DNA of 64,000 nt, from positions 868,001 through 932,000 of the forward strand of contig NZ_CP012401.1 in assembly GCF_001305595.1 (NCBI RefSeq). Reading direction: 5' to 3'. Made by a program: the position numbers and the translations under genes. The DNA is from Azospirillum thiophilum. Its GTDB lineage: Bacteria; Pseudomonadota; Alphaproteobacteria; Azospirillales; Azospirillaceae. The first letter of the stretch is position 1. Each line of letters begins with the position of its first letter. A model generated the notes under the pieces. The model saw only the letters and a list, made by a program, of their open reading frames with translations, was not told the DNA's origin and made no database searches. Below are positions 45,526 to 55,645 of this stretch, one piece after another.

Positions 45526-45668
45526 GGGCCAGTACTGCCTGAGGGCCGGCGGCACCCGGCTCCGCCGCGCGCAACTCCGCCGCGCACAACGGCGCCCCCG
45601 CGCCCGCCGATCCGTGGCATGATCGCGGGGATACCCGTTCCGGCGGGAATGGTGGACAGGGGGTGGTC

Positions 45669-48600
45669 ATGCGGTGTCCCCGGCGGAGCGTGGCGTTCCG
45701 CATCCTGGCAGGGTTGACGGTCATCGGCGGGCTGGCCGCGGCGACCAGCGTGGTCGCCGTCTCGCTGTTCTCCCGCTTCCACCGGAGCTACGAGCAGATC
45801 GCCACCGCCAAGGTGCCGGGACTGGTCGCCGCCGCGCAGCTGGTGCAGCAGAGCGGCGCCGTCGCCGCCATCGCCCCCGCCCTGATCGCCGCCCAGGACC
45901 AGGCCGCGCGCGAGGCGGTGATGGCGCGGATGGGGGACCAGATCGTCCTTCTGGAACAATTGATGGCCCGGCTGATCGCCCATGGCGGCATCCGGAACGT
46001 CAACGGGAGCACCCGCGGCGGCGGCCGCACCGACAGCGGCGGCGACCTGGGCGAACTGGACCGCCGCAAGAACGAGCTGGTCGGCACCCTGCTGACGCTG
46101 AACGCCCAGGTGCAGCAGCAGCTTTCCCTGATCGCCGACACCAATGCCCGCGCCCAGGCGCTGGCCGCCCTGGCCGTCCGCCTCGGCACCGAGCAGGGGC
46201 GGGAGGAGGACGGGCACGAGGTGGACGGGCAGGAGGTGGATCCGGTCCGGCCCGCGGAGACGGGGTCCGGCCCCCCCGGCGAGGGATCGGCCGACCGCGA
46301 CCGCACGATGCTGACGCGCTGGCACAATGAATTGACCGGAACCGCCACGACGCTGCTGGCGGCGCTGCGGGCCGACGGCGACGACCAGCTCGACCGGCTC
46401 CGGGCCGACGCGCGCGCCTCGCTCAACGCAGCAGCCACGGCGCTGGCCGCCCTGCCGCCGGACCACGCCGCCCGGCTGGAGCCGCTGCAGCGCGAACTGG
46501 AGGAAGCCGCCTTCGGGCGTTCGCCCCTGTTCGCCCTGCGCGAGGCCGAGCTTTCGCTGCAGCGGGCGATCAAGCGCTCGGCCGTCCGCAACCAGGCGGT
46601 TTCGGACCAGCTCGTCGCCATCGTGTCGGACTATTTCCTGGCGGTCGAGCAGGATGTCGCCCGCCGCTCCGCCGAGTTCGAGCGGGTGATCCGCGACGGC
46701 GAGCGTGCGGTGATCGCCATGGCGCTGCTGTCGATCCTGGGGGCCGCCGCGATCTTCGCCTACATCCACCGCAACGTGGTGGCGCGGCTGCGCCGGCTGC
46801 GCAGCGCCATGCAGGCGGTGGAGACCGGCGGCCCGGCCGAGATACCGGAACTGGACCCGCCCGCCGCCGGCGCCGCCGGCAGCCGGGACGAGATCGGCGA
46901 GATGGCGCGCGCGCTGGCCTATTTCGTCACCACCATCCGCGCCCGCGAAACCGCCCTGGCCGACGGCGAGCGCCGGCTGCGCACCATCCTGGAGCAGAGC
47001 CCGGTCGGCGTGTCGATCGGCCGGGCCGACGGCACCGTCGCCTTCGCCAACGCCCGCGCCGCCGAATTGGCGGGCCGGTCCCTGGACGCCTTCGTCGGCA
47101 GCAGCCATGCCCTGGCCCTGCCCGGCGCCACCATCCGCGGGCGCGGCATCGGGCCGGGCCAGGGGCCGGGCCAGGGGATGGGACCGGAAGAGGGGCGGGA
47201 GGCCGGCGGCGTGGTGATCCGCGACGCGGAGGTGGCGGTCGACCGCCCCGACGGCAGCCGGGTCTGGGCCCTGCAAACGCTCCAGCGCACCAGTTTCGAA
47301 GGCGAGCCGGCGGTGCTGGCCTGGAGCTACGACATCACCGCCCGCAAGCGGGCGGAGGAGGCGCTGCGCACCGCGAAGGAGCAGGCGGAGATCGCCGCCC
47401 GCTCCAAGGCGGAGTTCCTCGCCACCATGAGCCACGAGATCCGCACCCCGATGAATGGCGTGCTGGGCATGCTGGAACTGATGGCCCTGACCCCGCTGGA
47501 CGAGGAACAGCGCACGCTGGTCGCCACCATGCGCGAGAGCGGGGCGGCGCTGCTGCGGATCATCGACGACATCCTGGACCTCTCGAAGATCGAGGCCGGC
47601 AAGCTGGAGCTGGAGGAGATCGACCTTCGCCCGGTCGAACTGGTGGAGGGCGTGGCCGACCTGCTGGCGCCCCAGGCCCACCAGAAGGATCTGGCCCTGA
47701 TCTGCGACATAGACCCGTCGGTGCCGGCGCGGCTGCGCGGCGACTCGGGCCGGCTGCGCCAGATCCTGTTCAACCTGACCGGCAACGCCATCAAGTTCAC
47801 CGACCGCGGCCGGGTGGTTCTGCGCGTCCACGCCGCCGGCACGGCCCGGCCCGGCCATGTCCGCCTGCATGTGGCGGTGGAGGACACCGGAATCGGCATC
47901 GGTCCGGAAGGACAGGCCCGTCTGTTCCAGCCCTTCAGCCAGGCCGACAGCTCCACCACCCGGCGCTTCGGGGGCACCGGCCTGGGGCTGGCGATCTGCA
48001 CCCGGCTGATCGAACGGATGGACGGGCGGATCGGCATCGAGTCCGTACCGGGCATCGGCTCCACCTTCTGGTTCACGGTCGATCTGCCGCGCACCGACGG
48101 ATCCTTGCCGCCCGATCCGGCGCCGCTCGCCGGCCTGTCCATTCTGCTGGCCGACGAGGACGAGGTGCAACGCGCCGTGCTGGCCCGCTACCTGGAACAG
48201 GGCGGCGCCACGGTGACGGCTGCCGCCACGGTGGCCGACGCGGCGACGCGACTGGGGCGCGGCGGCCTGGGGCTGCTGGTGACCACCATGGCGCTGGCCC
48301 CCCGGCTGGAGCCGCTGGCCGACGCCTGCAGCCCCGGATTGCCGCGGCTGTTGCTGGGCGATGGACGGGAAAACGGCCATCCGGCCGCTTCGCCCCATGC
48401 CTTCACCAACGCCGCCGGCCCCCATCCGCCGGCGTGGCTGGCGCAGCCGGTCCACCGCGCCGCCCTGGTTCGCGCCGCCGCCATCCTGACCGGCCGCGCC
48501 GCGCAGGACGCGGCTCCCGCCCCGGCGCCGGAGAAAGGGCACTTCCCCGCTCCGCCTGTCGCCGCTCTCGGCCCCATCCTGGTGGCGGAGGACCATCCGA

Positions 48601-49370
48601 CCAACCAGCAGGTGATCCTGCGCCAGTTGCACCGGCTCGGCTATGCGGCGGAACTGGCGGTCGACGGAGCACAGGCGCTGGCGGCCTGGCGCAGCGGCCG
48701 CCACCGGCTGGTCGTCACCGACTGCCATATGCCGGTCATGGACGGTTACGAACTGGCGCGCCGCATCCGCGCCGAGGAAGGAACCGCAAGGGAGCGCACG
48801 CCCATCGTCGCCATGACCGCCAATGCCCTGTCGGGCGAGATGGAGCGCTGCCTGGCCGCCGGCATGGACGACTATCTCGCCAAGCCGGTGACGCTGGAAC
48901 AGCTCGCCCGGGTCCTGGCCCGCCGGCTCGATGCCGCCCCGCCGCATCCCGCCGCCCCGCCGCCGCCGCCGGAAAAGGCGCTGCCGGTGCTGGACCTCGA
49001 CCATGTGCGGGAGATCTTCGGCGGCATGGAGGATGGCGGCCTCGACGGCGCTACGCTCGACATGATGGATTTCTTCATCGAGACGACGCGGCCCACACTG
49101 GACCGGGCGCTGGAGGCGCTGGCGGCCGGAGACATGGAGGAGGCGCGGGCCGCCGCCCATTCGGCGGCCGGGGCGGCGCGGACCGCCGGGGCGCAGGCGC
49201 TGGCCGCCGCCTGCACAGGCCTGGAACGCGCCATCGTCGACGGATGCGAGACGGAGCTGGAACGCCATGCCGGCGCAATGGCCGCAGCCTTTCCCGAAGT
49301 CGAAAAGGCGATAAGTACTTTGCGCCACACGAAAGAGACGATGCACCGTCCGGAAGAGACCATGGCGTAA
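45669..49370 (+). CDS. Large hybrid sensor histidine kinase (HAMP-PAS-HisKA-HATPase-REC-Hpt)
   Basis: A 1233-residue membrane kinase of the TorS/ArcB type. TM1 is residues about 10-32; the periplasmic helical sensor of about 320 residues ends at TM2 (about 352-372, AVIAMALLSILGAAAIFAYI). Then come HAMP, PAS (about 430-550), HisKA with His589 in EFLATMSHEIRTPMNGVLGM, HATPase with FNLTGNAIKFTD, DTGIGIG and GGTGLGLAI, a degenerate receiver (LSILLADEDEVQ, no phospho-Asp found), an intact receiver (Asp1018 in VVTDCHMPVMDG) and an Hpt domain with His1164. ATG 45669 follows AGGGGG; GTG 45663 is also in frame. Signal unknown. Neighbour of a PAS pseudokinase and close to a receiver-Hpt protein. Confidence 0.9.
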   Translation: MRCPRRSVAFRILAGLTVIGGLAAATSVVAVSLFSRFHRSYEQIATAKVPGLVAAAQLVQQSGAVAAIAPALIAAQDQAAREAVMARMGDQIVLLEQLMARLIAHGGIRNVNGSTRGGGRTDSGGDLGELDRRKNELVGTLLTLNAQVQQQLSLIADTNARAQALAALAVRLGTEQGREEDGHEVDGQEVDPVRPAETGSGPPGEGSADRDRTMLTRWHNELTGTATTLLAALRADGDDQLDRLRADARASLNAAATALAALPPDHAARLEPLQRELEEAAFGRSPLFALREAELSLQRAIKRSAVRNQAVSDQLVAIVSDYFLAVEQDVARRSAEFERVIRDGERAVIAMALLSILGAAAIFAYIHRNVVARLRRLRSAMQAVETGGPAEIPELDPPAAGAAGSRDEIGEMARALAYFVTTIRARETALADGERRLRTILEQSPVGVSIGRADGTVAFANARAAELAGRSLDAFVGSSHALALPGATIRGRGIGPGQGPGQGMGPEEGREAGGVVIRDAEVAVDRPDGSRVWALQTLQRTSFEGEPAVLAWSYDITARKRAEEALRTAKEQAEIAARSKAEFLATMSHEIRTPMNGVLGMLELMALTPLDEEQRTLVATMRESGAALLRIIDDILDLSKIEAGKLELEEIDLRPVELVEGVADLLAPQAHQKDLALICDIDPSVPARLRGDSGRLRQILFNLTGNAIKFTDRGRVVLRVHAAGTARPGHVRLHVAVEDTGIGIGPEGQARLFQPFSQADSSTTRRFGGTGLGLAICTRLIERMDGRIGIESVPGIGSTFWFTVDLPRTDGSLPPDPAPLAGLSILLADEDEVQRAVLARYLEQGGATVTAAATVADAATRLGRGGLGLLVTTMALAPRLEPLADACSPGLPRLLLGDGRENGHPAASPHAFTNAAGPHPPAWLAQPVHRAALVRAAAILTGRAAQDAAPAPAPEKGHFPAPPVAALGPILVAEDHPTNQQVILRQLHRLGYAAELAVDGAQALAAWRSGRHRLVVTDCHMPVMDGYELARRIRAEEGTARERTPIVAMTANALSGEMERCLAAGMDDYLAKPVTLEQLARVLARRLDAAPPHPAAPPPPPEKALPVLDLDHVREIFGGMEDGGLDGATLDMMDFFIETTRPTLDRALEALAAGDMEEARAAAHSAAGAARTAGAQALAAACTGLERAIVDGCETELERHAGAMAAAFPEVEKAISTLRHTKETMHRPEETMA

Positions 49371-49540
49371 CCGGCCGTGTCGGAGCGAAATCTACCTGGG
49401 CGGGAAGGCTTTCCCGAAAAGGCGCACGGCAGGCGGGTGTTGCTTGTCGGTGGAGGACGGGTGAACTACTCTGCGCCTCTTGACTCATTTCGATAGATTC
49501 GGCCGGACCATCCGCATAGCGCTGGTCCCGGCCCCGGGGG

Positions 49541-51880
49541 GTGGAAAGCGTGGTCGGTTTCGCTGGCTTCTTTTGGAACAAGGAAACCCGGCGCGAGGCC
49601 GATCATGCAGCCGCAGACCGCGACCGCTGGCGGGCGCTTCTGGCCGCTGCCCCCCATCCCTGGTGCGCCTGGAACGGCTCGGGCGAGGCCCTGCTGTCGG
49701 ACCAGGCGGCATCCCTGATCGGCATCGCCACGGCCGACGAACTGGCCACCGCCCTGCCGACACCCGAATTCGCTTCCGCCCTTGCCCGCCTGCGCCGCGA
49801 TGGCGAGCCCTTCCGATGCGAGGCATCGGCGCGCGACGGGCGGCGGCTCGTCCTGACCGGCCGGCGCGGCTCCGCCGGGGCCGAGCGCTGCGACGTCGTC
49901 TGGATCGAGGACGTCACCGCCGCGCACGACGCCGCCCGCAGCGCAACCCGCCGGCAGGAGAAGGAGACGGGCGCCGCCCGCTCCCGCCTCGCCGAGTTGC
50001 AGGCGGCGGCAGACGCCCTGCCGATCCCGATGTGGATGCGCGACCGGTCCTTACGCCTGTCCTGGTGCAACCGCGCCTATGCCCGCGCCGTCGACGGCGA
50101 TCCCGACGGCGTGGTGGCGGAGGGACGGGAGCTGACCGCCGCCGGCCCGTCTCTGGCCGAACGGGCGCGCAGCGGCGGCTTCGCCCAGTCCGACCGCACC
50201 CCGGTGGTGATCGGTACCGAACGTCGCATGCTGGAGGTGACCGAGGCGCCGCTGCCGCTGACCGACGGCGGCGGCACGCTGGTGGTCGGCTATGCCATGG
50301 ACCTCACCCCGCTGGAGGAGTTGCGCGGCGAGCTGGACCGCCATTTGACCGCCCATGCCGAGGTGCTGGAACGGCTGGGCACCGCCATCGCCATCTTCGG
50401 GCCCGACACCCGGCTGACCTTTTTCAACCAAGCCTATGCCCGCCTGTGGGACCTGGACGAGGCGTGGCTGCGCGGCGAGCCGACCAACGCCGAGCTGCTG
50501 GAGGAACTGCGCGCCCGCCGCCGCCTGCCGGAATATGCCGACTACCAGACCTTCAAGCGCGAGCGGCTGACCCGCTACACCCATCTGGTGGAGCCGCTGG
50601 AGGAGATGCTGCATCTACCCGACGGCACCACCCTGCGCCATCTGGCCGCCCCCCATCCGCAGGGCGGGCTGATCACCATCCTGGAGGACGTCACCAACAC
50701 GCTGGCGCTGGAATCCTCCTACAACACGCTGATGGCGGTGCAGCAGGAGACGCTGGACAATCTGGCGGAGGGCATCGCGGTGTTCGGCGGCGACGGCCGG
50801 CTGAAGCTGTCCAACCCGGCCTTCGCCCGCATCTGGGATCTGGCCGACGGCGACCTGTACGGCGAGCCGCACATCGCCGACGTGATCGAACGCATGCGCC
50901 CGCTGCTGGAGAGCCCACCGCCCGAGCGGTCGGGCGAAACGGCCGGCGCCGCGACAGGCGCACCGGCCGGCACCCCGGCCGACGGCACCGCGAACTCCGC
51001 CTCCATCTGGGACGCGCTGAAGGAGGAGCTGATCGGCGCCACGCTGGAACGCAGCGTCCGTTCCGGCCGGGTGGAGCGCAGTGACGGGTCGGTGGTGGAG
51101 TTCTCCACCCTGCCGCTCCCGGACGGGGCGGTGCTGAACAGCTACCTGGACGTCACCGACGGCGCCCGGCTGGAGACGGCGCTGCGCGCCTCCAACGCAG
51201 CGCTGGAGGCCGCCGACCAGTTGAAGAGCGAGTTCATCGCCAATGTTTCCCACCATCTGCGCACCCCGCTGAACGGCATCATCGGCTTCGCCGAGGTGCT
51301 GGCGAACCAGTATTTCGGCGAGTTGAACCCGCGGCAGATGGAGTATGTCCGCAGCATGCTGGCGGCCGGGCAGCGCCTGCTGGAGCTGATCGACGACGTG
51401 GTCGACCTGACCAGCCTGGGCGCCGGGGTGACCACGCTCGACCGCGGAGCAGTCAACCTACCTGACCTGCTCGACTCGGTTGCCGGGCTGACCCGCGAAT
51501 GGGCGCGGCGCGAAGGGTTGCGCATGGAGGTCGTGGCTCCCGAGGCGCTGGGCGAGATCGAGGGCGACGGCAAGCGGCTGAAACAGGCGCTGTTCACGCT
51601 GGTGGTCGGCGCCATCCGCAACCCGCCGCCGGACCGGCGCATCCGCCTGGCCGGCGAAAGGCTGAACGGCAGCGTCACCCTGTCGGTCAGCGGTGCCGCC
51701 GCCCCGGATGCCGACCCGCATGGCGCGGCGGCCCTGGGCATCTCGCTGGCCCGCAACGTGATGGAGCTGCATGGCGGCCGGCTGGAGCTGGACGAGACCG
51801 GCGGACCCGGCATCTATCGCGGCGCCCATGTCCGTTGCGTCATGCCGGTGCGCGCGCCGGTCAACGGGGTGCGGGCCTGA
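49541..51880 (+). CDS. Multi-PAS protein with HisKA and a degenerate ATPase domain
   Basis: A 779-residue soluble protein with three or four PAS-like segments (for example MWMRDRSLRLSWCNRAYARA, FGPDTRLTFFNQAYARLWDL, FGGDGRLKLSNPAFARIWDL). A dimerisation domain follows with His571 in FIANVSHHLRTPLNGIIGFA (usual SHELRTP is SHHLRTP). The ATPase domain looks eroded: the N-box reads LFTLVVGAIRNPP, without the Mg-binding Asn, and G1 reads VSGAAAPDAD where D-x-G-x-G is expected. It may bind a kinase or act as a phosphatase or scaffold, like the DivL group. GTG 49541 (or 49550) is the probable start. It lies 170 bp after the hybrid kinase. Confidence 0.8.
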   Translation: MESVVGFAGFFWNKETRREADHAAADRDRWRALLAAAPHPWCAWNGSGEALLSDQAASLIGIATADELATALPTPEFASALARLRRDGEPFRCEASARDGRRLVLTGRRGSAGAERCDVVWIEDVTAAHDAARSATRRQEKETGAARSRLAELQAAADALPIPMWMRDRSLRLSWCNRAYARAVDGDPDGVVAEGRELTAAGPSLAERARSGGFAQSDRTPVVIGTERRMLEVTEAPLPLTDGGGTLVVGYAMDLTPLEELRGELDRHLTAHAEVLERLGTAIAIFGPDTRLTFFNQAYARLWDLDEAWLRGEPTNAELLEELRARRRLPEYADYQTFKRERLTRYTHLVEPLEEMLHLPDGTTLRHLAAPHPQGGLITILEDVTNTLALESSYNTLMAVQQETLDNLAEGIAVFGGDGRLKLSNPAFARIWDLADGDLYGEPHIADVIERMRPLLESPPPERSGETAGAATGAPAGTPADGTANSASIWDALKEELIGATLERSVRSGRVERSDGSVVEFSTLPLPDGAVLNSYLDVTDGARLETALRASNAALEAADQLKSEFIANVSHHLRTPLNGIIGFAEVLANQYFGELNPRQMEYVRSMLAAGQRLLELIDDVVDLTSLGAGVTTLDRGAVNLPDLLDSVAGLTREWARREGLRMEVVAPEALGEIEGDGKRLKQALFTLVVGAIRNPPPDRRIRLAGERLNGSVTLSVSGAAAPDADPHGAAALGISLARNVMELHGGRLELDETGGPGIYRGAHVRCVMPVRAPVNGVRA

Positions 51881-51984
51881 GCGGGCAGGGCGGGGGTTTA
51901 GGGGTGGGCGCCGGCGGAACCCAATTCCCGCCGCCCGCGTTATCCCTGTCCCACCCGACCCCGTGCCCTGCGGAGCTGCCGACG

Positions 51985-52296
51985 ATGACGAAGCCCCTGA
52001 CCCTGTCGATCCCCCACTCGCTCGGCCGGGCGGAGGCAAGGCGCCGGCTGGTCGACGGCATGGGCGAGGTCCGGGCCCGCCTCGGTGCCGTCGCGACCAG
52101 CATCGACGACAGCTGGACCGGCGACCGTCTGGATTTCCGCGTCGTGGCGCTGGCCCAGACCATCGCCGGTCATATCGACGTGCTGGACGACAGCGTCGAG
52201 ATGGAGGTCCAGCTGCCCTGGGCGCTGGCCCTGCTGGCCGACAAGATCAGGAACAAGGTGACCCGCCAGGGCACGATGATGCTGGAGAAGAAGTAA
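51985..52296 (+). CDS. Polyhydroxyalkanoic acid system family protein
   Basis: A 103-residue protein of the PHA-granule-associated type (TIGR02610-like): LSIPHSLGRAEARRRLVDGM at the start, WTGDRLDFRVVALAQTIAGH in the middle and VQLPWALALLADKIRNKVTR near the end. These small proteins occur near polyester-storage genes; direct function is unclear. The ATG follows a GGAG. A longer in-frame extension upstream lies in the PAS-protein gene and was rejected. It ends against an AT-rich spacer before xerD, which runs the other way. Confidence 0.8.
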   Translation: MTKPLTLSIPHSLGRAEARRRLVDGMGEVRARLGAVATSIDDSWTGDRLDFRVVALAQTIAGHIDVLDDSVEMEVQLPWALALLADKIRNKVTRQGTMMLEKK

Positions 52297-52363
52297 GGAT
52301 GGAGGGCCTCGCCCCATCCCTCACTCCATCCCGGATCGCGCAGGCATTTTATTAAGTAATTAA

Positions 52364-52385
52364 TATGGAACGATAATTTTCCATA
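52364..52385. repeat. AT-rich hairpin between convergent genes
   Basis: TATGGAA, an 8-base loop, TTCCATA lies within an AT-rich island (52346-52390), striking in this GC-rich window. It separates the PHA-system gene from xerD and may end transcription from both. Confidence 0.4.
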
Positions 52386-52457
52386 CTCTTCACTGGACGG
52401 GAGAGTCTGGCAGATGCATTCGACGCCGTTCTCCCCATCATCCTTACCTGGGCGTCC

Positions 52458-53474
52458 TCAATCCCCCGACGACGGCTCCTCCGGCTTGCGGCGGGCGAGC
52501 GGGTGATGGTCGTGCATGACCCGCTTCAGCCGTTCCGTCACCACATGGGTGTAGATCTGCGTCGTGGCGATATCGGCATGCCCCAGCATCATCTGGACGG
52601 AGCGCAGGTCGGCGCCATGGTCCAGCAGATGGGTGGCGAAGGCATGGCGCAGGACGTGGGGGCTGACCTTTTCCGGGTCGATGCCGGCGTCGATGGCGAG
52701 CTGCTTCAGCAGCTGCGCGAAGCGCTGGCGCGTCAGGTGCCCTTCGGCGGAGATGCGTGACGGGAACAGGAAGGGGCTGTGCCCGGCATCCGCCCCCGCA
52801 ACAGGCGGGATGAAGTGACCGCGAAACGGAATGTAGGCGGCAAGCGCCGCCAGCGCCGGGTCGGACAGCGGGACCATCCGATCCTTGCCGCCCTTGCCGC
52901 GCACCAGCAGGCCGCGGCCGTCGCGCATGATGGCGGTCATCGGCAGGCCGACCAGTTCCGACACGCGCAGGCCGGTGGCGTACAGCACCTCCAGCAGCGC
53001 GACCAGCCGCAGCCCCTCCGGCCCGCCGCGCTCCTCGGCGGTGGCCAGCATGGCGCCGACCTCCGCCTCCGTCAGGATCTTGGGCAGCGGCCGGCCCTGC
53101 TTGGGGCTGTCGAGGGGGGAGGCCGGATCGTCGGCCCGCCGGCCCTCCGACAACAGGAAGCGGTAGAACTGCCGCATCGCCGACAGCCGCCGCGCCACGG
53201 TGCGGGGGGCACCGTCCTTGCCCTGCACCGCCAGATAGGCCCTCAGATCCTCGGTCCCCGCCGCCTCCAGCGGCACGCCGCGCTGCGCCAGCCAGCGGCC
53301 GAGATCGGCGAGGTCGCGCTCATAGGCCAGCCGCGTGTTGACCGCCGCGCCGCGCTCCGCCGTCAGCATGTCGAGGAAGGCGTCGAGATGCGGCGAGGTG
53401 GCGACCGGTCGTGGCTTGCACGGCCGGCCCCGGCGCTTGGCTGCGCGTTTTACGGCCATGCCCGATCCGCTCAT
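52458..53474 (-). CDS. xerD: Site-specific tyrosine recombinase XerD
   Basis: A 338-residue recombinase. The N-terminal SAM-like DNA-binding domain is about residues 28-115 ([20 protein letters not shown]). The catalytic domain has R in [14 protein letters not shown], the H-x-x-R box [17 protein letters not shown], and [15 protein letters not shown] with H and the nucleophile Tyr, and [11 protein letters not shown] as the beta-hairpin Lys. With XerC it resolves chromosome dimers at dif. The 25-residue basic N-terminus is longer than usual. It ends before an AT-rich spacer; a large secreted protein gene lies 64 bp upstream. Confidence 0.92.
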   Translation of the reverse strand: MSGSGMAVKRAAKRRGRPCKPRPVATSPHLDAFLDMLTAERGAAVNTRLAYERDLADLGRWLAQRGVPLEAAGTEDLRAYLAVQGKDGAPRTVARRLSAMRQFYRFLLSEGRRADDPASPLDSPKQGRPLPKILTEAEVGAMLATAEERGGPEGLRLVALLEVLYATGLRVSELVGLPMTAIMRDGRGLLVRGKGGKDRMVPLSDPALAALAAYIPFRGHFIPPVAGADAGHSPFLFPSRISAEGHLTRQRFAQLLKQLAIDAGIDPEKVSPHVLRHAFATHLLDHGADLRSVQMMLGHADIATTQIYTHVVTERLKRVMHDHHPLARRKPEEPSSGD

Positions 53475-53538
53475 GATGTCGACAGGCTCCCCGGACTCGA
53501 GTTCATGCCAAGCTTGTTGGCGGGATTCATGGCGGGCT

Positions 53539-55524
53539 TCAAGGCGGGCTTGCCGCCGGAGCGGTGGCGACGGCGGGGCCGGCCAGCGCCGCCATCGCCT
53601 CGCGGGCGAGCGCGCGGCCGTCCGCCTCCAGCCCGACCGCCTTCAGGTTGGCGGCCACCCGCGCCGTCACCACCGGAGGCACCCCGGCAGGGCCGGCCTC
53701 CCCCAGCAGCAGCAGGGCGGCGACCACCGTCTCGCCGATGCGTCCGCCGGCCGCGGCGTCGCCCAGGCGCTGCCACAGCGCCGGATCGACCCCCGCATCG
53801 CTGCCGGTGGGCGGCCCGGCGCCGTCCGTCACCGTCAGCCACGCCTCGTCCGGCACGGCGACGCCCAGCGCCTGGAGCAGCGCCAGCTGGCCGGCGATGC
53901 GGGCACGGGCAGGGGTGTCGGCACCGCGCAGCGCCTCGTCCAGCCATGCGGCCAGCCCGCGGGGATCGTCGCCGCCGCGCCCGGTCGCCACCACGGCCAG
54001 CGGCCACAGCCAGGCGGTGTCAGCGCTCCGTCCGCTGCGCAGAGCCAGATCGTGCCAGCGCCGCCCCTGGTCGAGCCGGCCGAGTGCGTAATAGAGCCGT
54101 GCCGCCGCCGGAGCCAACGCCGCGGCATCGCCGGTGGGCGACACGGTGTCGAGCAGCCCGGCCGCGGCGGCGCCCACCGGCCCGGCACGCAGGCGCGGGT
54201 CGACCAGCTCCACCGCCAGGGATGCCAGCCCGACGCGCCGCTGCCCGTCCATCGCCGCCGCCATCGCCTGATGGACCAGCGCACGGCTGCGGGCGGTGCG
54301 GTCGCGCTGCGCGATGTCTTTCACCCGCAACAGCTCGTCACCGCGCGGCTGCACCTGGACATAGAGGTCGATAAGCTGCCGGCCGTCGAGGAACAGGGCC
54401 GCCGCCGCCCGCTCCCCGGCGGCGGCGCGGGTGGTCGGATCGGTGGAGGGGTTGGTGGCGACCGCGGCCAGCGCCTGCGGATTGTCCAGCGGCAGCCGGT
54501 CGGGCGGCACGGCGATCCGCGCCGTCCGCATGGCGGCGAGCGTCAGCGCCAGACCGTCGCCGCCGCCTTGCAGGGCGAGGGCCCGCGCCGGCGGCCGGGC
54601 GGCCCCGGCCAGCGCGTCGGCCACCATCAGGAACGGGTCGGAGCGGCGGGCACCACTGCTGCGCAGGGCCGCCAGCGCCTCGTCGGTGCCGGCGCGGTTG
54701 CCGACGCGGGCGTGGCAGAACAGGGCGAGCCTGGTCCAATAGTCCGAGGCAAATCCCTTGCCGCGCGCCAGGGCGCGCGGGCAATCGAGGCCGCCGCGCG
54801 TCAGTTCCGCATCGGTCAGCGCCCGCGCCGCCGACTCGTCCGCCGCCAGCGCCGCCGGCAGCAGGGCCGCCAGACCGGCCGCCCCGGCGGGGTCGCCGAT
54901 CCGTGACAGCGTCTCGATGCGCAGAGCGCCGAAACCGCGAGGCGGCGGCGCTTCGCCGGTCGCGATGGCGGGCGAGCCGGCACTCAGCAGCAGGCGGCGT
55001 TCCAGCGCCTTCGTGGCGGGCGACGGGGTATCGACCGGCAGGGCGGCGATCAACGGTAGAAGCTCCGCCCGGCCGAGGCCGCGCCAGGGCTCCGCCCCCA
55101 ACCCCTGCACGCCGCTCAGCAGGCCGGCCCCGTCCGGATCGGGCGCCCCCAGCGGCTCACGCGCGACCGGCACCGGCCGCGCCACCACCGGAGAGACGAC
55201 CGATGGCGGAGTGGACGATGGCAGGGCGGACGATGGCGGGGCAACCGGTGGGACGGATGGCGCGGCGGGGGGCGCTGCCACGCGTGCCGGTACGGGGACC
55301 GGAGACGCGGGCGCCGCCATCTCCGGCCGGACGGGATCGGGGGTCAGCCGGACGGGCGGACCCAGGGCCTGGGCTCCGGCGGCGGCGGACCAGCAGAGCA
55401 TGGCCAAGCCGCCGGCAATCCAGCCAGCCCCCGGCCAGCCAGCCCCCAGCCAGCCCGCCGCCGGCGACCCGGCCGGCAGCCCGGCGGCGTGCGGCGGTCC
55501 CGGTTCAGCGCGGGAAGCGCTCAT
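53539..55524 (-). CDS. Large exported protein of unknown function
   Basis: A 661-residue protein starting [15 protein letters not shown]. An N-terminal export-like segment ([18 protein letters not shown]) suggests a cleaved signal. About 90 residues of Pro/Ser/Val linker follow, then a long, mainly helical region with Ala- and Leu-rich repeats resembling helical-hairpin (TPR/Sel1-like) structure (for example [19 protein letters not shown]), ending in a basic-poor tail. No catalytic motif found. Its start lies inside the upstream 46-residue gene (20-bp overlap), so the two are coupled. Genes in this position (between aroK and xerD) are conserved in some Rhodospirillales, from memory. Function unknown. 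Confidence 0.75.
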   Translation of the reverse strand: MSASRAEPGPPHAAGLPAGSPAAGWLGAGWPGAGWIAGGLAMLCWSAAAGAQALGPPVRLTPDPVRPEMAAPASPVPVPARVAAPPAAPSVPPVAPPSSALPSSTPPSVVSPVVARPVPVAREPLGAPDPDGAGLLSGVQGLGAEPWRGLGRAELLPLIAALPVDTPSPATKALERRLLLSAGSPAIATGEAPPPRGFGALRIETLSRIGDPAGAAGLAALLPAALAADESAARALTDAELTRGGLDCPRALARGKGFASDYWTRLALFCHARVGNRAGTDEALAALRSSGARRSDPFLMVADALAGAARPPARALALQGGGDGLALTLAAMRTARIAVPPDRLPLDNPQALAAVATNPSTDPTTRAAAGERAAAALFLDGRQLIDLYVQVQPRGDELLRVKDIAQRDRTARSRALVHQAMAAAMDGQRRVGLASLAVELVDPRLRAGPVGAAAAGLLDTVSPTGDAAALAPAAARLYYALGRLDQGRRWHDLALRSGRSADTAWLWPLAVVATGRGGDDPRGLAAWLDEALRGADTPARARIAGQLALLQALGVAVPDEAWLTVTDGAGPPTGSDAGVDPALWQRLGDAAAGGRIGETVVAALLLLGEAGPAGVPPVVTARVAANLKAVGLEADGRALAREAMAALAGPAVATAPAASPP

Positions 55525-55645
55525 CGGGCAGAACCTTCTCCACCGTATTCGATGGAGCCGGCAGGTCCCACGATGCAAGGAAGACCATGCCGCCGGCGAT
55601 CACCAGCAACAGCAGGACGACGATGATGGAAAGAAACCGGCTCAT
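55505..55645 (-). CDS. 46-residue membrane peptide
   Basis: MSRFLSIIVVLLLLVIAGG begins one strong transmembrane helix (residues 4-26), followed by a short outside tail ([20 protein letters not shown]). The last 20 bases overlap the next gene, and the start MSRF has A/G-rich ATGG context. It is too short to carry an enzyme; a small regulatory or scaffolding membrane peptide is likely. The product may help the large exported protein reach the envelope, an inference from the overlap. Confidence 0.65.
   Translation of the reverse strand: MSRFLSIIVVLLLLVIAGGMVFLASWDLPAPSNTVEKVLPDERFPR

Noticed and set aside
45342..49346. 1334-codon minus-strand frame opposite the hybrid kinase
   Set aside because: Antisense frame of a GC-rich gene; low-complexity composition and no motifs, while the plus strand encodes a full kinase.
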